From: an uncultured Bacteroidaceae bacterium | GTDB lineage: Bacteria; Bacteroidota; Bacteroidia; Bacteroidales; Bacteroidaceae | Length of the DNA: 64,000 nt | Direction of reading: 5' to 3' | Assembly: GCA_934293005.1 (NCBI GenBank) | Contig: CAKQYA010000004.1 | Location: 39,654-103,653 of the forward strand | Part shown: piece by piece, positions 55,540-64,000 of the stretch | Position numbering within the stretch: the first letter of the stretch is position 1 | How the letters are laid out: each line of letters begins with the position of its first letter | Made by a program: the position numbers and the translations under genes | The notes under the pieces: model-generated | What the model was told of the DNA's origin: nothing | Seen by the model: the letters and a program-made list of their open reading frames with translations, nothing else | Databases searched by the model: none

Positions 55540-57423
55540 ATGAACAGAAACAGCATATATAAATGGCTGGGCGGCTCACTTGCAGCCGCCACCATCGCTG
55601 CAGGCTTTTCAGCATGCTCCGATGACCATTTCGACATATCTTCCAACGCAGAAGGCAAGTTGACAATATGGGAAAACATACAGTCTCAGCCTGAGCTCAG
55701 CGAGTATAAAGACATCCTTGAGCATGTATACTACTCTCAGACAGAAGACAAGACCACACCTCAAACTTACGCAGACATATTCAACGGCACAGCCACTTAT
55801 ACCGTATGGGCTCCCGTGAATGGCAGTTTCAACTATAACTATTACAAGACTCTGCTCGCCACAGGTGTGCGCGACAGCATTTATAAGGTGGAAAAGGAAC
55901 TGATACGCAACAACATGACCCGTTTCACCAACATCATCAACTCAAAAGACTCAGTCAAACTTGAGCTCTTCAACCAAAAGGCTGCCTGGCTCAACTATGC
56001 CAAGAACACCATCAAGGGCATGGCTATCACATCTCCCAATATAGCTTCAGCCAATGGTGTGCTTCATATCACATCAGGAGCAGTGCCTTATCAAGCAAAC
56101 CTCTACGAGTTCATGAGCACACGTCCAGAGCTTGATTCCATCAACACATTTATCAAGAAGTTCCAAACTAAGGAGTTTGACAAGAACGCTTCAACCCAAG
56201 GTCCCACAGTCAATGGCGAGATCACATGGGTTGACTCTGTCACATACCTGTCCAACTCTTACACTTCTTCATCCATGGATGCTTATATCGAACGTGAAGA
56301 CTCAAACTATGTAATGATACTTCCCACAAACGACACATGGAAGAATGTGCTTGAAAAAGTAAAGCCGCTCTTTGTCTTCAAAGACTCATACAAACAAGAT
56401 GTCAACACACAAACAGAAGCAGGAAAAGACACACTCATCTCTGGCGTGGAAACAAAGTTCTCACAAATAGAAAGAGACTCTCTTAACGATCTTTTTGCCA
56501 AGGATGCTATCTGCAACAGCCTTGTCTTCAATGCCAACTGGCAGTACGAGCGTATTCCAATCACATCAATAAAGGACATACGCAATGCCGATGCACGTCT
56601 CGACTCTCTGAAATCGACTTCAGGCATCACTTTCAAGAAGACAGGAACACTCAATGCAACCAACAAGGGCCACGTATTTGAGATTGACAGCTACGCAGAA
56701 CTCTTCGGCAATGCAGACCCTGTAGAGACAAGCAACGGACAAGCTTACATAGTCAATGATTTGAAGTTCCCTTACTCTTTATACGCACCAAAACGTGATC
56801 TCGACGCACGTTCATATTATGAGTCTGCCGACAACAACTGTGTACCAAGCTCACGCACATGGAGCTTGAAAAGCCATCTGTCAATCACAGACCCTGAGAC
56901 TGGCGAAGAGACTGCCTCCCGTGACAGCACATACAAGTACAGCTATCTTGTGATGACCAACAAAACGGCCACAGCTCACCCTGGAGCATTTTTCCAGCTT
57001 AACAACACACTGTCATGCACATACGACATATATGTTGTCATAGGCTACAACTACGACGCGCAGCTTCAGAACAAGTTCAGAGTCTACATATCTTACGACA
57101 CCGATGCAAAGCGCATCAGCAACGAAGTGTTGAAAAATCCAAACGAAGATATGATCAGCCCCAAAGGCGAGAATCTTCACAACACAAACTTCTATGTCAA
57201 CAAAAAACCTCAGCCAGACGAGAATCTTGTGATGAACTATACAGACACCATCCTCGTAGCGAAAGATTTCAGGTTCCCTGTTTCATACTACGGATTGAAC
57301 AATGCATACCCAACAATCCAAATCAAGAGCAATTTCTCATCCAAAGAGAAAGAATACTACTCACGCGAGATATGGGTAAACGCAATTATAATGAAACCTA
57401 AAGAATCCATGAGATCGGAATAA
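55540..57423 (+). CDS. Fasciclin-domain lipoprotein 3
   Basis: A 627-residue lipoprotein (Cys26 in 'GFSACSDDHFD', with the acidic surface-export pattern). The FAS1 part includes 'LSEYKDILEHVYY' and 'ATYTVWAPVNGSFNYNYYKTLL' (about 48-107) and 'SANGVLHITSGAVPYQANLYEFM' (about 167-190). A second FAS1-like stretch contains 'YVMILPTNDTWKNVLEKVKPLF'. The C-terminal 160 residues are beta-rich ('CTYDIYVVIGYNYDAQLQNKFRVYISYD'), as in the previous lipoprotein. The 179-bp gap before it shows no terminator. SusC2 starts 27 bp downstream. Confidence 0.86.
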   Translation: MNRNSIYKWLGGSLAAATIAAGFSACSDDHFDISSNAEGKLTIWENIQSQPELSEYKDILEHVYYSQTEDKTTPQTYADIFNGTATYTVWAPVNGSFNYNYYKTLLATGVRDSIYKVEKELIRNNMTRFTNIINSKDSVKLELFNQKAAWLNYAKNTIKGMAITSPNIASANGVLHITSGAVPYQANLYEFMSTRPELDSINTFIKKFQTKEFDKNASTQGPTVNGEITWVDSVTYLSNSYTSSSMDAYIEREDSNYVMILPTNDTWKNVLEKVKPLFVFKDSYKQDVNTQTEAGKDTLISGVETKFSQIERDSLNDLFAKDAICNSLVFNANWQYERIPITSIKDIRNADARLDSLKSTSGITFKKTGTLNATNKGHVFEIDSYAELFGNADPVETSNGQAYIVNDLKFPYSLYAPKRDLDARSYYESADNNCVPSSRTWSLKSHLSITDPETGEETASRDSTYKYSYLVMTNKTATAHPGAFFQLNNTLSCTYDIYVVIGYNYDAQLQNKFRVYISYDTDAKRISNEVLKNPNEDMISPKGENLHNTNFYVNKKPQPDENLVMNYTDTILVAKDFRFPVSYYGLNNAYPTIQIKSNFSSKEKEYYSREIWVNAIIMKPKESMRSE

Positions 57424-57450
57424 AGGCAAACACTTCCAAAAGAAAACAAC

Positions 57451-60400
57451 ATGAAAAAGCATAATAATATAATGAGACAGGGAATAACCAACAGCCTGCG
57501 CATGGCGACAGCACTTGTGATGCTTTCAGGAACCGCCACTGTCGCAGCCCAAGATACAGGCGATGCTCCTGCCAACACTATAAGGACAGCTGTGGCCAAG
57601 ACGCCACAGTATGAGATGAAAGAAGTGAGCGGCTATGTATACGATGCTGCAACCAAGACTCCAATCGATGGAGCTAAGGTGCAAGCATACGGCAACAGCA
57701 AATACTCTGTCATGACAGACGAGACAGGCAAATATACCATCAAGGTGCCTGTGTTCATCAACTCACTTTATGTCACCGTGCCTGAATACAACGACCTGCG
57801 CGTCAGCTTCAACGGCGCTGCGGCTCCAGCAGCAAACCTCTACAGCGAAAAGTTTGCGTCTGTATATTCAAGCAGCACAAGCATCACCTCTGGCAGCAAG
57901 GCTGTTCTCAACAACACGTCAGCCATAACAGCCGATGAAGAGATAGAAAACAAACTGTCAGGCGACATCCATACCATCAACCGCACAGGCATGCGTGGAC
58001 AAGGTGTGGCTATGTTTATCCGTGGTCTGAACTCACTCAACATCAACGCTCAGCCACTTATCATCCTCGATGGAATGATAATGGATCCACAACTCGACCG
58101 CACCAGTGTGCACGATGGTTTTTTCAACAACGTGATAGCTGGAATAGACCCCGAAGATATTGAGTCAATCGAAGTGATGAAGAATGCCACATCAATGTAT
58201 GGCGCAAGAGGAGCCAATGGCGTGGTGGTCATCAACACGAAACGCGGGCATTCTATGGCCACAAAAATCAACATCAGCGCCAATGCAGGCTTCGAACTCA
58301 AGCCAAGCCTCACGCCTATGATGAACGCCGGACAATACCGGAGTTATCTCAGCGAACTGATAGGCACGACAAAAGCTGGAGAAGATGCCACCACATCAAG
58401 TGCGTCTATTCCATTCCTTAATGACAACCCGTCTTACTACTGGTATCCAATGTACCATAATGAGACAGACTGGTCTGACGGTCTCTACCGTGTGGCTGCC
58501 ACACAAAATTACAAAGTCAACGTACAAGGCGGTGACGATGTGGCAATGTACAATCTCTCTCTCGGCTATGCCAACTCAGCTTCAACAGCCAAAGACAACA
58601 GCTTTGACCGTCTGAACATACGTTTCAATACAGACATAGACCTTGTGAAGAACGTGTCAACACAACTCGACCTCTCTTTCTCAAAGATGGCATACAACTT
58701 GCGTGACAACGGATGGGCAGAAAACTACAATTCAAGCACTATCTCTTCACCTAATGTGCTCGGCCTCATCCAGACACCTTTCCTTTCCAAATATGGCTAC
58801 TACACAGGAAACGACGGACAGCTCCACCTGTCTTCCGTATATGCAGGCAAGTATGTCGATGACAGCAACTATCCTTTCAAATACGCTTCTGCATTCGGCA
58901 CGAACACAGCTTTGGCCAACCCTTACTGGATTCTCGAAAATGGTGATGGCGACAACAAGAACCGCCAGGAAGTGACTCAGTTTAACCTCAACATAATGCC
59001 CAAGTGGCAGGTAACAAAGAATCTGAGCATCACCAACCGATTCGCTTACCAACTGAACCGTTCTAACGAGAAATATTACCTCCCAGAAGCAGGCACACCT
59101 GTATACAACTATGAAGGCTATGGCGATGTGACTTCTGTGGTCAAATCACTGTTCTCCAAGGAGACATCAGTTTATGAAGACCTTCGCATCAACTGGCAAG
59201 GCGACTTCGGCAAGCACCATATCAGCGCCTTTGGCGGCATGCGCTTCACAAGCAACAGGTATTCCGACTCGCACATGCGCTCATACAACACAGGAAACGA
59301 CAAGATGCCCAACATGAGCAATTCCAATAAGTTTCCAAGCGTCAGCGGCACACAAGACGGTTGGAACAACCTCGCCTACTACATGCAGGGACGATGGGCC
59401 ATCAAGAACACATATATCCTTGAAGGCACTCTGACAGCAGAGACATCGTCACGCTTCGGCAAGGAAACAGCAGAAGGTGTGAAGCTTTTTGGAGTGACAT
59501 GGGGCATTTTCCCAAGCCTCCAAGCTGGTTGGGTCATCTCCAACGAACAATGGATGCAAAAAGCTAAAGGCATCAACTACCTGAAGCTTACTGCTGGCTA
59601 CGACGAATCAGGCAACGACAACATCGACTATGCCGCTGCACGCACATACTTCAAATCGTACACATTCCTCAAGACTGCCACAGCTCTGCAGCTTGCGAAT
59701 ATTGAGAATCCTTCCATACAATGGGAAACCACACGAAAGTGGAACACAGCCCTCGATGGTTCATTCATCAACAACCGCTTGCAGGCAGGCGTAGACTTCT
59801 ATGTTTCAAACACTGACAACCTCATCACCTACAAGAGCATCAACTACATGGCAGGCCAAGCAGGTTATCTCTGCAACGACGGCAGCTTGCGCAACATCGG
59901 CGCAGAAGTGAAGGCTAACGCCATTCTTGTGAACAACAAGAACCTTAAATGGCAGTTGGGCCTGAGTCTCGGTCACTACAAAAATGAAATAACAGCTCTG
60001 CCTGAGGGCGACTACACACAGAAAATTTACGGTGCAGAAGTGATCACATCTGTAGGCAAAGCTGCCGGACTCTTCTACGGGTACAAAACCAACGGCATCT
60101 TTTCCACTGAAGCTGAAGCTGCTTCAGCCACAACAAAAACAGAGGACGGGCATCTTAAGTACCCAACAGGAATCACTCAGAGTCCATACCGCAACTTCTC
60201 CGCAGGTGACGTGCGCTTTGTTGACAAAGACAACAACGGCATCATCAACGCAGACGACAAGACGGTCATAGGCGACCCAAACCCAGACATCTACGGCAAC
60301 ATATACACAAACCTCTATTACAAGAGATGGACACTTGATGTCTGCTTCAAATACTCACTTGGCAACGATATCTACAACTACCAGCGCTCACAGCTTGAGT

Positions 60401-60780
60401 CGCTCAACAAATTCTACAATCAGACCACAGCTGCTGTCAACCGTTGGACATGTGAAGGTGACAATGCCCTTCTGCCACGTGTGATGTCAACAGAGTCGGA
60501 ACAATGGGTCGACAATGAACGTTTCTCAGACCGTTGGATTGAAGACGGCTCATACTTGAAACTCAAAAAAGTCCGCCTGTCGTATGAGCTTCCTGTCAAC
60601 ACTTCATGGCTTCAGGGAGTCACTCTTTGGGCAGAGGCTAACAACCTTTTCGCAATCACAAAATACACAGGCAAGGACCCTGAATTCTCTTGTGGCAATG
60701 GCGTGCTGTATCAAGGAATTGACGCAGGCCTTCTTCCAAGCAACAAGAGTTTCAACCTCGGTGTAAAGATAAATCTGTAA
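57451..60780 (+). CDS. SusC-like TonB-dependent transporter 2
   Basis: A 1109-residue outer-membrane transporter with a signal ending 'LSGTATVAAQ'. The mature N-terminus has an extra 25 residues before the CarboxypepD_reg-like domain ('VSGYVYDAATKTPIDGAKVQAYG', about 57-80). The plug contains 'GMRGQGVAMFIRGLNSLNINAQPLIILDG' near 180-208 and 'VMKNATSMYGARGANGVVVINTKRG' near 245-270. The C-terminus 'FNLGVKINL' is the last strand. It pairs with the SusD-like gene downstream. It differs clearly from SusC1 in the plug region, so the two pairs probably take different ligands. Confidence 0.95.
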   Translation: MKKHNNIMRQGITNSLRMATALVMLSGTATVAAQDTGDAPANTIRTAVAKTPQYEMKEVSGYVYDAATKTPIDGAKVQAYGNSKYSVMTDETGKYTIKVPVFINSLYVTVPEYNDLRVSFNGAAAPAANLYSEKFASVYSSSTSITSGSKAVLNNTSAITADEEIENKLSGDIHTINRTGMRGQGVAMFIRGLNSLNINAQPLIILDGMIMDPQLDRTSVHDGFFNNVIAGIDPEDIESIEVMKNATSMYGARGANGVVVINTKRGHSMATKINISANAGFELKPSLTPMMNAGQYRSYLSELIGTTKAGEDATTSSASIPFLNDNPSYYWYPMYHNETDWSDGLYRVAATQNYKVNVQGGDDVAMYNLSLGYANSASTAKDNSFDRLNIRFNTDIDLVKNVSTQLDLSFSKMAYNLRDNGWAENYNSSTISSPNVLGLIQTPFLSKYGYYTGNDGQLHLSSVYAGKYVDDSNYPFKYASAFGTNTALANPYWILENGDGDNKNRQEVTQFNLNIMPKWQVTKNLSITNRFAYQLNRSNEKYYLPEAGTPVYNYEGYGDVTSVVKSLFSKETSVYEDLRINWQGDFGKHHISAFGGMRFTSNRYSDSHMRSYNTGNDKMPNMSNSNKFPSVSGTQDGWNNLAYYMQGRWAIKNTYILEGTLTAETSSRFGKETAEGVKLFGVTWGIFPSLQAGWVISNEQWMQKAKGINYLKLTAGYDESGNDNIDYAAARTYFKSYTFLKTATALQLANIENPSIQWETTRKWNTALDGSFINNRLQAGVDFYVSNTDNLITYKSINYMAGQAGYLCNDGSLRNIGAEVKANAILVNNKNLKWQLGLSLGHYKNEITALPEGDYTQKIYGAEVITSVGKAAGLFYGYKTNGIFSTEAEAASATTKTEDGHLKYPTGITQSPYRNFSAGDVRFVDKDNNGIINADDKTVIGDPNPDIYGNIYTNLYYKRWTLDVCFKYSLGNDIYNYQRSQLESLNKFYNQTTAAVNRWTCEGDNALLPRVMSTESEQWVDNERFSDRWIEDGSYLKLKKVRLSYELPVNTSWLQGVTLWAEANNLFAITKYTGKDPEFSCGNGVLYQGIDAGLLPSNKSFNLGVKINL

Positions 60781-60852
60781 TATGCGCACAAAGATGGACG
60801 GAAGACACAGCCGTCCATCCTCCATGCGCAAGCTAACAAACCATCAATTATT

Positions 60853-62973
60853 ATGACACACAAGAATCTTAAACAATATATTCTCCGCACAGCAATGTTC
60901 GTTCTGCCTGCATGTGGCATAGCAGGTCTTACCTCATGCGAAGACATGATGACTGTAGACACAGGCGACAAGGCGTATGTCAATGCGCAAGACACACTCT
61001 ATTCCTATCTCGGCGTGATGCGCGCCATGCAGGACGTGGCAGAGCGACAGATAATCATTGGCGAGATACGCGGTGACCTTGTAGAGTCTACACTATACAC
61101 TACCGACACTCTCTACGCCATATCCAACTTTGAAGACATCAAAGATGACAAATGCTCCATGCTTCAGATAAGCGACTATTACAATGTGATCAACAATTGC
61201 AACTTCTACATTGCCAACGCAGACACAGCAGCTGTAAAGTCAAATATAAAATATATGGTGCCTGAATATGCTCAGGTCAAAGCCATACGAGCATGGGCTT
61301 ACCTCCAGTTGGTTAAAAACTATAAGGAGGTGCCATACATCACAGAACCTGTGAAAAACCTAAATGTCATTGAACGTTTTGACCATGTGAACAATGTGGT
61401 CAACAAGGATAACCTGATAGACAAGGTCATCGAAGACGGATTGCTCGACTTCATCGACACGCGCTATCCTCAATACGGTTCTTCTGACAAAGAATATGGT
61501 GAGTGGGACAATGGATCTGTCAAGATCTCAGCTCATCTCTGCTTCATCCCCATCCGCATTGTTCTCGGCGACATGTATCTCCTCCGCGGAACAAGCCAAA
61601 GCGATTACGAGAAAGCTGCAGGCTACTATTTCGACTATCTGAAAAATGAAGAGAAGCCGCTATATAACCAATATTGCACCATGGTCGTGAATCCGCGCAA
61701 CGGCAATAAAAACTACACATCTTACAACAAATGGGGCTTTGGCGCATCCACTTACAACTACAATGCCTCAAACAATGAGGTCATCTCGCTCATTCCAGGT
61801 TCTGCCAACGCAGGCTTTGGCAAGATGCTCACACGCGTGTCTGATATCTTTGGCTATACACCATCATCGTCACAATCATCAAGCACAAGCGTAGACAACG
61901 AAGGCAATGCCAACACTGACGCTAACGGCAACACAACCAGCGAGACATCTGGAGCCATCACTGTCACACGCAACTACAAGCGCCAGTATGGTCCTTCCAA
62001 TGCTTACCAAGACGTGGTCAACCGTCAGACATACGTCAACTACACAGGAACAAACTCAACTAACATGGTAGCGACCTACTACAGGAACAATGACGCGCGT
62101 TATGGGTTCTCTGTGGAAAACTACACTTACGAAGGCGAAGCCTACCCTCTCTGCTGCAAGGCTGCCAAGGGAACGGCTTTCTATTACACCATACCTCTCT
62201 ACCGCAAAAGCCTTATCTGGCTCCGACTGGCAGAGGCTCTCAATCGTTCTGGCTATCCAGAGTTTGCCTTTGCGATTCTGAAAGACGGCATCAACCAGTA
62301 CACATTGCCTGAGATTGTTGAGAAAAGCAAATATGTAGACCGCCTCGATGAAGATGGCAATCCAATTCCTGTCTACAACACAAACGGAGATTTCATCGGC
62401 TACGAACAGGATGAGGTGAAATATAAAGAACTTAACTACGGGGCTTATGGTGCCATGTATTACGTCACCGACACCATAATGCTCAAAGCCTTCACAAGCA
62501 AATACCCATTCACAGATGAGGTATGGAACTCCACCTACGGCATACATGCCAAAGGCACAGGCTTCGGCACATGGACTTCATCGGACGAAGGTGCAATATC
62601 GACCAACATCTCTGGCTACCGCGACACTGTATACTACGACTACTCCAAACTTCTTCTTGCCCAAGGCGTGGACATCGAAAACGAAAGCACAACGAGAGAA
62701 GACATCATCAACGCAATGGAAAATATCATTGTTGATGAACTTGCACTTGAAACAGCCTTCGAGGGTAACCGTTTCACAGACCTTGTCCGCATAGCTGAGC
62801 ACAAGAACATTTCTGGATATAAAGGTACTGAATGGCTCGCCAAGAAGATTGCAAACAGAGGCACAAAGGCCGCTACAGAAGATGCCGCAGGCATTGATGG
62901 CTACGACGCTTCGCTTTTTGGCAAGCTGACCAACACTGACAACTGGTATTTGCCTCTTCCTTCATGGAAGTAA
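60853..62973 (+). CDS. SusD-like surface lipoprotein 2
   Basis: A 706-residue SusD/RagB-like lipoprotein (Cys29 in 'GLTSCEDMMT'). 'ISDYYNVINNCNFYIANAD' near 110, 'EYAQVKAIRAWAYLQLVKNYKEVPYITEPV' near 138-167, 'YRKSLIWLRLAEALNRSGY' near 452 and 'DELALETAFEGNRFTDLVRIAEHK' near 630 mark the fold. A low-complexity Ser/Thr/Asn insert ('SSSQSSSTSVDNEGN', about 338-370) is unusual for SusD and may be a surface loop. It is the last gene of the locus, and a 24-bp-arm terminator follows. Confidence 0.94.
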   Translation: MTHKNLKQYILRTAMFVLPACGIAGLTSCEDMMTVDTGDKAYVNAQDTLYSYLGVMRAMQDVAERQIIIGEIRGDLVESTLYTTDTLYAISNFEDIKDDKCSMLQISDYYNVINNCNFYIANADTAAVKSNIKYMVPEYAQVKAIRAWAYLQLVKNYKEVPYITEPVKNLNVIERFDHVNNVVNKDNLIDKVIEDGLLDFIDTRYPQYGSSDKEYGEWDNGSVKISAHLCFIPIRIVLGDMYLLRGTSQSDYEKAAGYYFDYLKNEEKPLYNQYCTMVVNPRNGNKNYTSYNKWGFGASTYNYNASNNEVISLIPGSANAGFGKMLTRVSDIFGYTPSSSQSSSTSVDNEGNANTDANGNTTSETSGAITVTRNYKRQYGPSNAYQDVVNRQTYVNYTGTNSTNMVATYYRNNDARYGFSVENYTYEGEAYPLCCKAAKGTAFYYTIPLYRKSLIWLRLAEALNRSGYPEFAFAILKDGINQYTLPEIVEKSKYVDRLDEDGNPIPVYNTNGDFIGYEQDEVKYKELNYGAYGAMYYVTDTIMLKAFTSKYPFTDEVWNSTYGIHAKGTGFGTWTSSDEGAISTNISGYRDTVYYDYSKLLLAQGVDIENESTTREDIINAMENIIVDELALETAFEGNRFTDLVRIAEHKNISGYKGTEWLAKKIANRGTKAATEDAAGIDGYDASLFGKLTNTDNWYLPLPSWK

Positions 62974-63014
62974 ACAAATACATACGACACATATATATAT
63001 ATATATAATAAATG

Positions 63015-63070
63015 AAAGCCAAAGAGGTGTATCAAAGGTTCTTGTTCCTTTGATACACCTCTTTGGCTTT
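63015..63070 (+). terminator. Terminator of the fasciclin/SusCD locus
   Basis: Perfect 24-bp arms (63015-63038 and 63047-63070) around an 8-base loop, ending in a T-rich tract. A TATATA run precedes it (62991-63008). Confidence 0.9.
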
Positions 63071-63162
63071 TGAGGTAAAAGCAATTATCTCAATGTATCG
63101 GACACATTCAGACAACAGTTGTCTCACCCGATAAACCAAGGGTATTAAGCATATAGTTTTAT

Positions 63163-63382
63163 CCCAAATCGGTCATTAGATTTTAACCCAAATCGGTCAT
63201 TAGAGTTCAAATCTTGTTAGTGTTTGTTTCGAGCAGGTTGCGACAGCCAGCGTTGAAGGCATAGCGGGCTATGTCGAAACGCAAATGGAAGCAAGATGCC
63301 GAAAGAAACGCTGACAAGAGTTGAAAAGAAGCAATAATGTCCTGATAATTTCCCTGTTTCAGTCTAATGACCGATTTGGGTT
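63163..63382. repeat. AATCGGTC-family element, 198-bp form plus extra end
   Basis: Perfect 20-bp ends AACCCAAATCGGTCATTAGA at 63185-63204 and inverted at 63363-63382. An extra truncated end (CCCAAATCGGTCATTAGA, 63163-63180) lies just outside, as if a copy had inserted next to an older one. The right part of the interior matches the whole interior of the 83-bp copy at 21396-21478 in inverse orientation; the left part is additional. No gene is present. Confidence 0.8.
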
Positions 63383-63512
63383 TAGGCGCAGCCGTGTTGG
63401 ATGTTCACTCTCATTTACAACAGTTCATTCCTCATTCACAACTGTTCACCACATATTCATTTTGGTTCAGAAAACTGGCATGAAAAAGACAGTCAAGCAA
63501 ACATCGGATGTA

Positions 63513-63573
63513 ATGTCGTACGACTATAGGTGCTCATGTCGTACGTTCATAGCATCTCATGTCGTACGACATG
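63513..63573. promoter_or_regulatory. Three ATGTCGTACG sites at 23-bp spacing
   Basis: ATGTCGTACG starts at 63513, 63536 and 63559, exactly 23 bp apart. The first and third contain the perfect palindrome GTCGTACGAC, and the third extends to CATGTCGTACGACATG. The spacing of about two helical turns suggests binding sites on one face of the DNA. No gene start lies close by, apart from the transposase remnant. Confidence 0.5.
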
Positions 63574-63614
63574 ACAACCTCATAAAAACAGCCATCAGAT
63601 ATATTTGTTTTTCG

Positions 63615-64000
63615 TTATTCGAATATACTAAATCTTCGGCTCACCCGACAAAGTCCGTGGCAGGGTCTAACCAAAACACCAACGATATTTGAAGGATTGT
63701 CATTTAAGTTTGCTACCTTTGCCACATGGAACATAAAATCATAGGATTTGCCAGAAGCAGACTTATAGGTGGTATTCTTACAAGTCAGTTCTTCGATAGC
63801 ACGCAATATGGTGTCTGCACTGCAAGTGCGAAGATTTGGATGAAGATACAAATGTTTCATCAAGTGAGTTGTAACATCCTCAATACATGAGCCACCACAA
63901 AGATATACGCACATCAGAGAGCGCAGAATCTCACTATATTGATAACCAAACAATGTGCATCTCAATCCCAAGGTGGAATCTATGGTTTGAGCTAAAAGAG
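63615..64000 (-). pseudogene. IS1380-type transposase fragment, cut by the window edge
   Basis: The minus-strand frame is open from the window edge to the stop at 63615. Residues read 'LFGYQYSEILRSLMCVYLCGGSCIEDV', 'HPNLRTCSADTILRAIEELTCKN' and 'SGKSYDF', the N-terminal pattern of Bacteroidota IS1380 transposases (normally about 430 residues). The match stops at 63735; from there to 63615 the translated sequence no longer resembles a transposase, so the gene is truncated. The junction region has a promoter-like TACCTTTG on the plus strand. The 5' part lies beyond the window. Confidence 0.65.

Noticed and set aside
47895..60780. Tandem duplication of the SusCD pair
   Set aside because: SusC1 and SusC2, and likewise the two SusD proteins, differ strongly in plug and core sequence and in inserts, so they are not a recent duplication.
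63513..63573. Possible short CRISPR array
   Set aside because: Only three 10-bp units with 13-bp spacers, palindromic, and no cas genes.
63321..63692. A 123-codon plus-strand frame across the repeat and palindromic array
   Set aside because: Its start comes from the repeat element interior (the same peptide appears antisense at the 21.4-kb copy); the rest is low-complexity intergenic sequence.

Overview
The window comes from a Bacteroidota genome, most likely Prevotellaceae (Prevotella/Segatella type). Evidence: a fused LpxC-FabZ gene, SusC/SusD pairs, lipoproteins with acidic surface-export signals after the lipobox cysteine, promoters with the Bacteroidota -7 box (TAnnTTTG), almost no Shine-Dalgarno sequences, and an IS1380-type transposase remnant. 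No tRNA, rRNA or CRISPR array was seen. Genus-level assignment is inference.

Layout. 1-1.8 kb: end of a ybbR-coaE-DUF5606 housekeeping string. 1.9-9.1 kb (minus strand): a small META-like lipoprotein, an orphan sensor histidine kinase, an unrecognised lipoprotein and its TonB-dependent receptor. 9.2-12.8 kb (minus): a ClpB that lacks the N-terminal domain, and an S41-type lipoprotein that has lost its catalytic Ser and Lys. 12.9-19.8 kb (minus): an apparent operon of a glycosyltransferase fused to a HIT-like (DUF4922) domain, a SpoIID/LytB protein without a signal peptide, and two AmpG-like permeases; this looks like a cell-wall fragment uptake or recycling locus. 20.0-21.4 kb (plus): queuosine precursor transporter and queF, preceded by what looks like two abutting preQ1-I riboswitch aptamers. 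21.6-25.3 kb (plus): phoH-purC-ubiE-aroE. 25.5-33.2 kb (minus): lpxD, lpxC/fabZ, lpxA, a pRiA4b ORF-3-like gene, miaA and a class A penicillin-binding protein, i.e. lipid A and peptidoglycan synthesis. 33.3-39.9 kb (plus): purM, prfA, pyrF, uvrA. 40.1-44.6 kb (plus): a secreted M64 metallopeptidase and a GH128-like glycosidase. 44.9-63.0 kb (plus): an outer-membrane uptake locus, Fas-SusC-SusD-Fas-Fas-SusC-SusD, with three fasciclin-domain lipoproteins and no enzyme or regulator inside. 63.0-64 kb: terminator, repeat elements, a set of palindromic sites spaced 23 bp apart, and a broken IS1380 transposase that runs off the end.

Intergenic spaces carry several small repeat families: a 20-bp terminal-inverted-repeat element (core AATCGGTCATTAGA) in at least three places, a roughly 70-bp inverted repeat starting TAAGTAGGTG immediately 3' of two genes, and a perfect 19-bp-arm palindrome between aroE and the PBP gene. 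The strongest candidates for follow-up are the tandem preQ1 aptamers, the fasciclin-rich double SusCD locus, the GT2-HIT/SpoIID/AmpG operon, and the two proteins with lost domains or residues (ClpB and S41).
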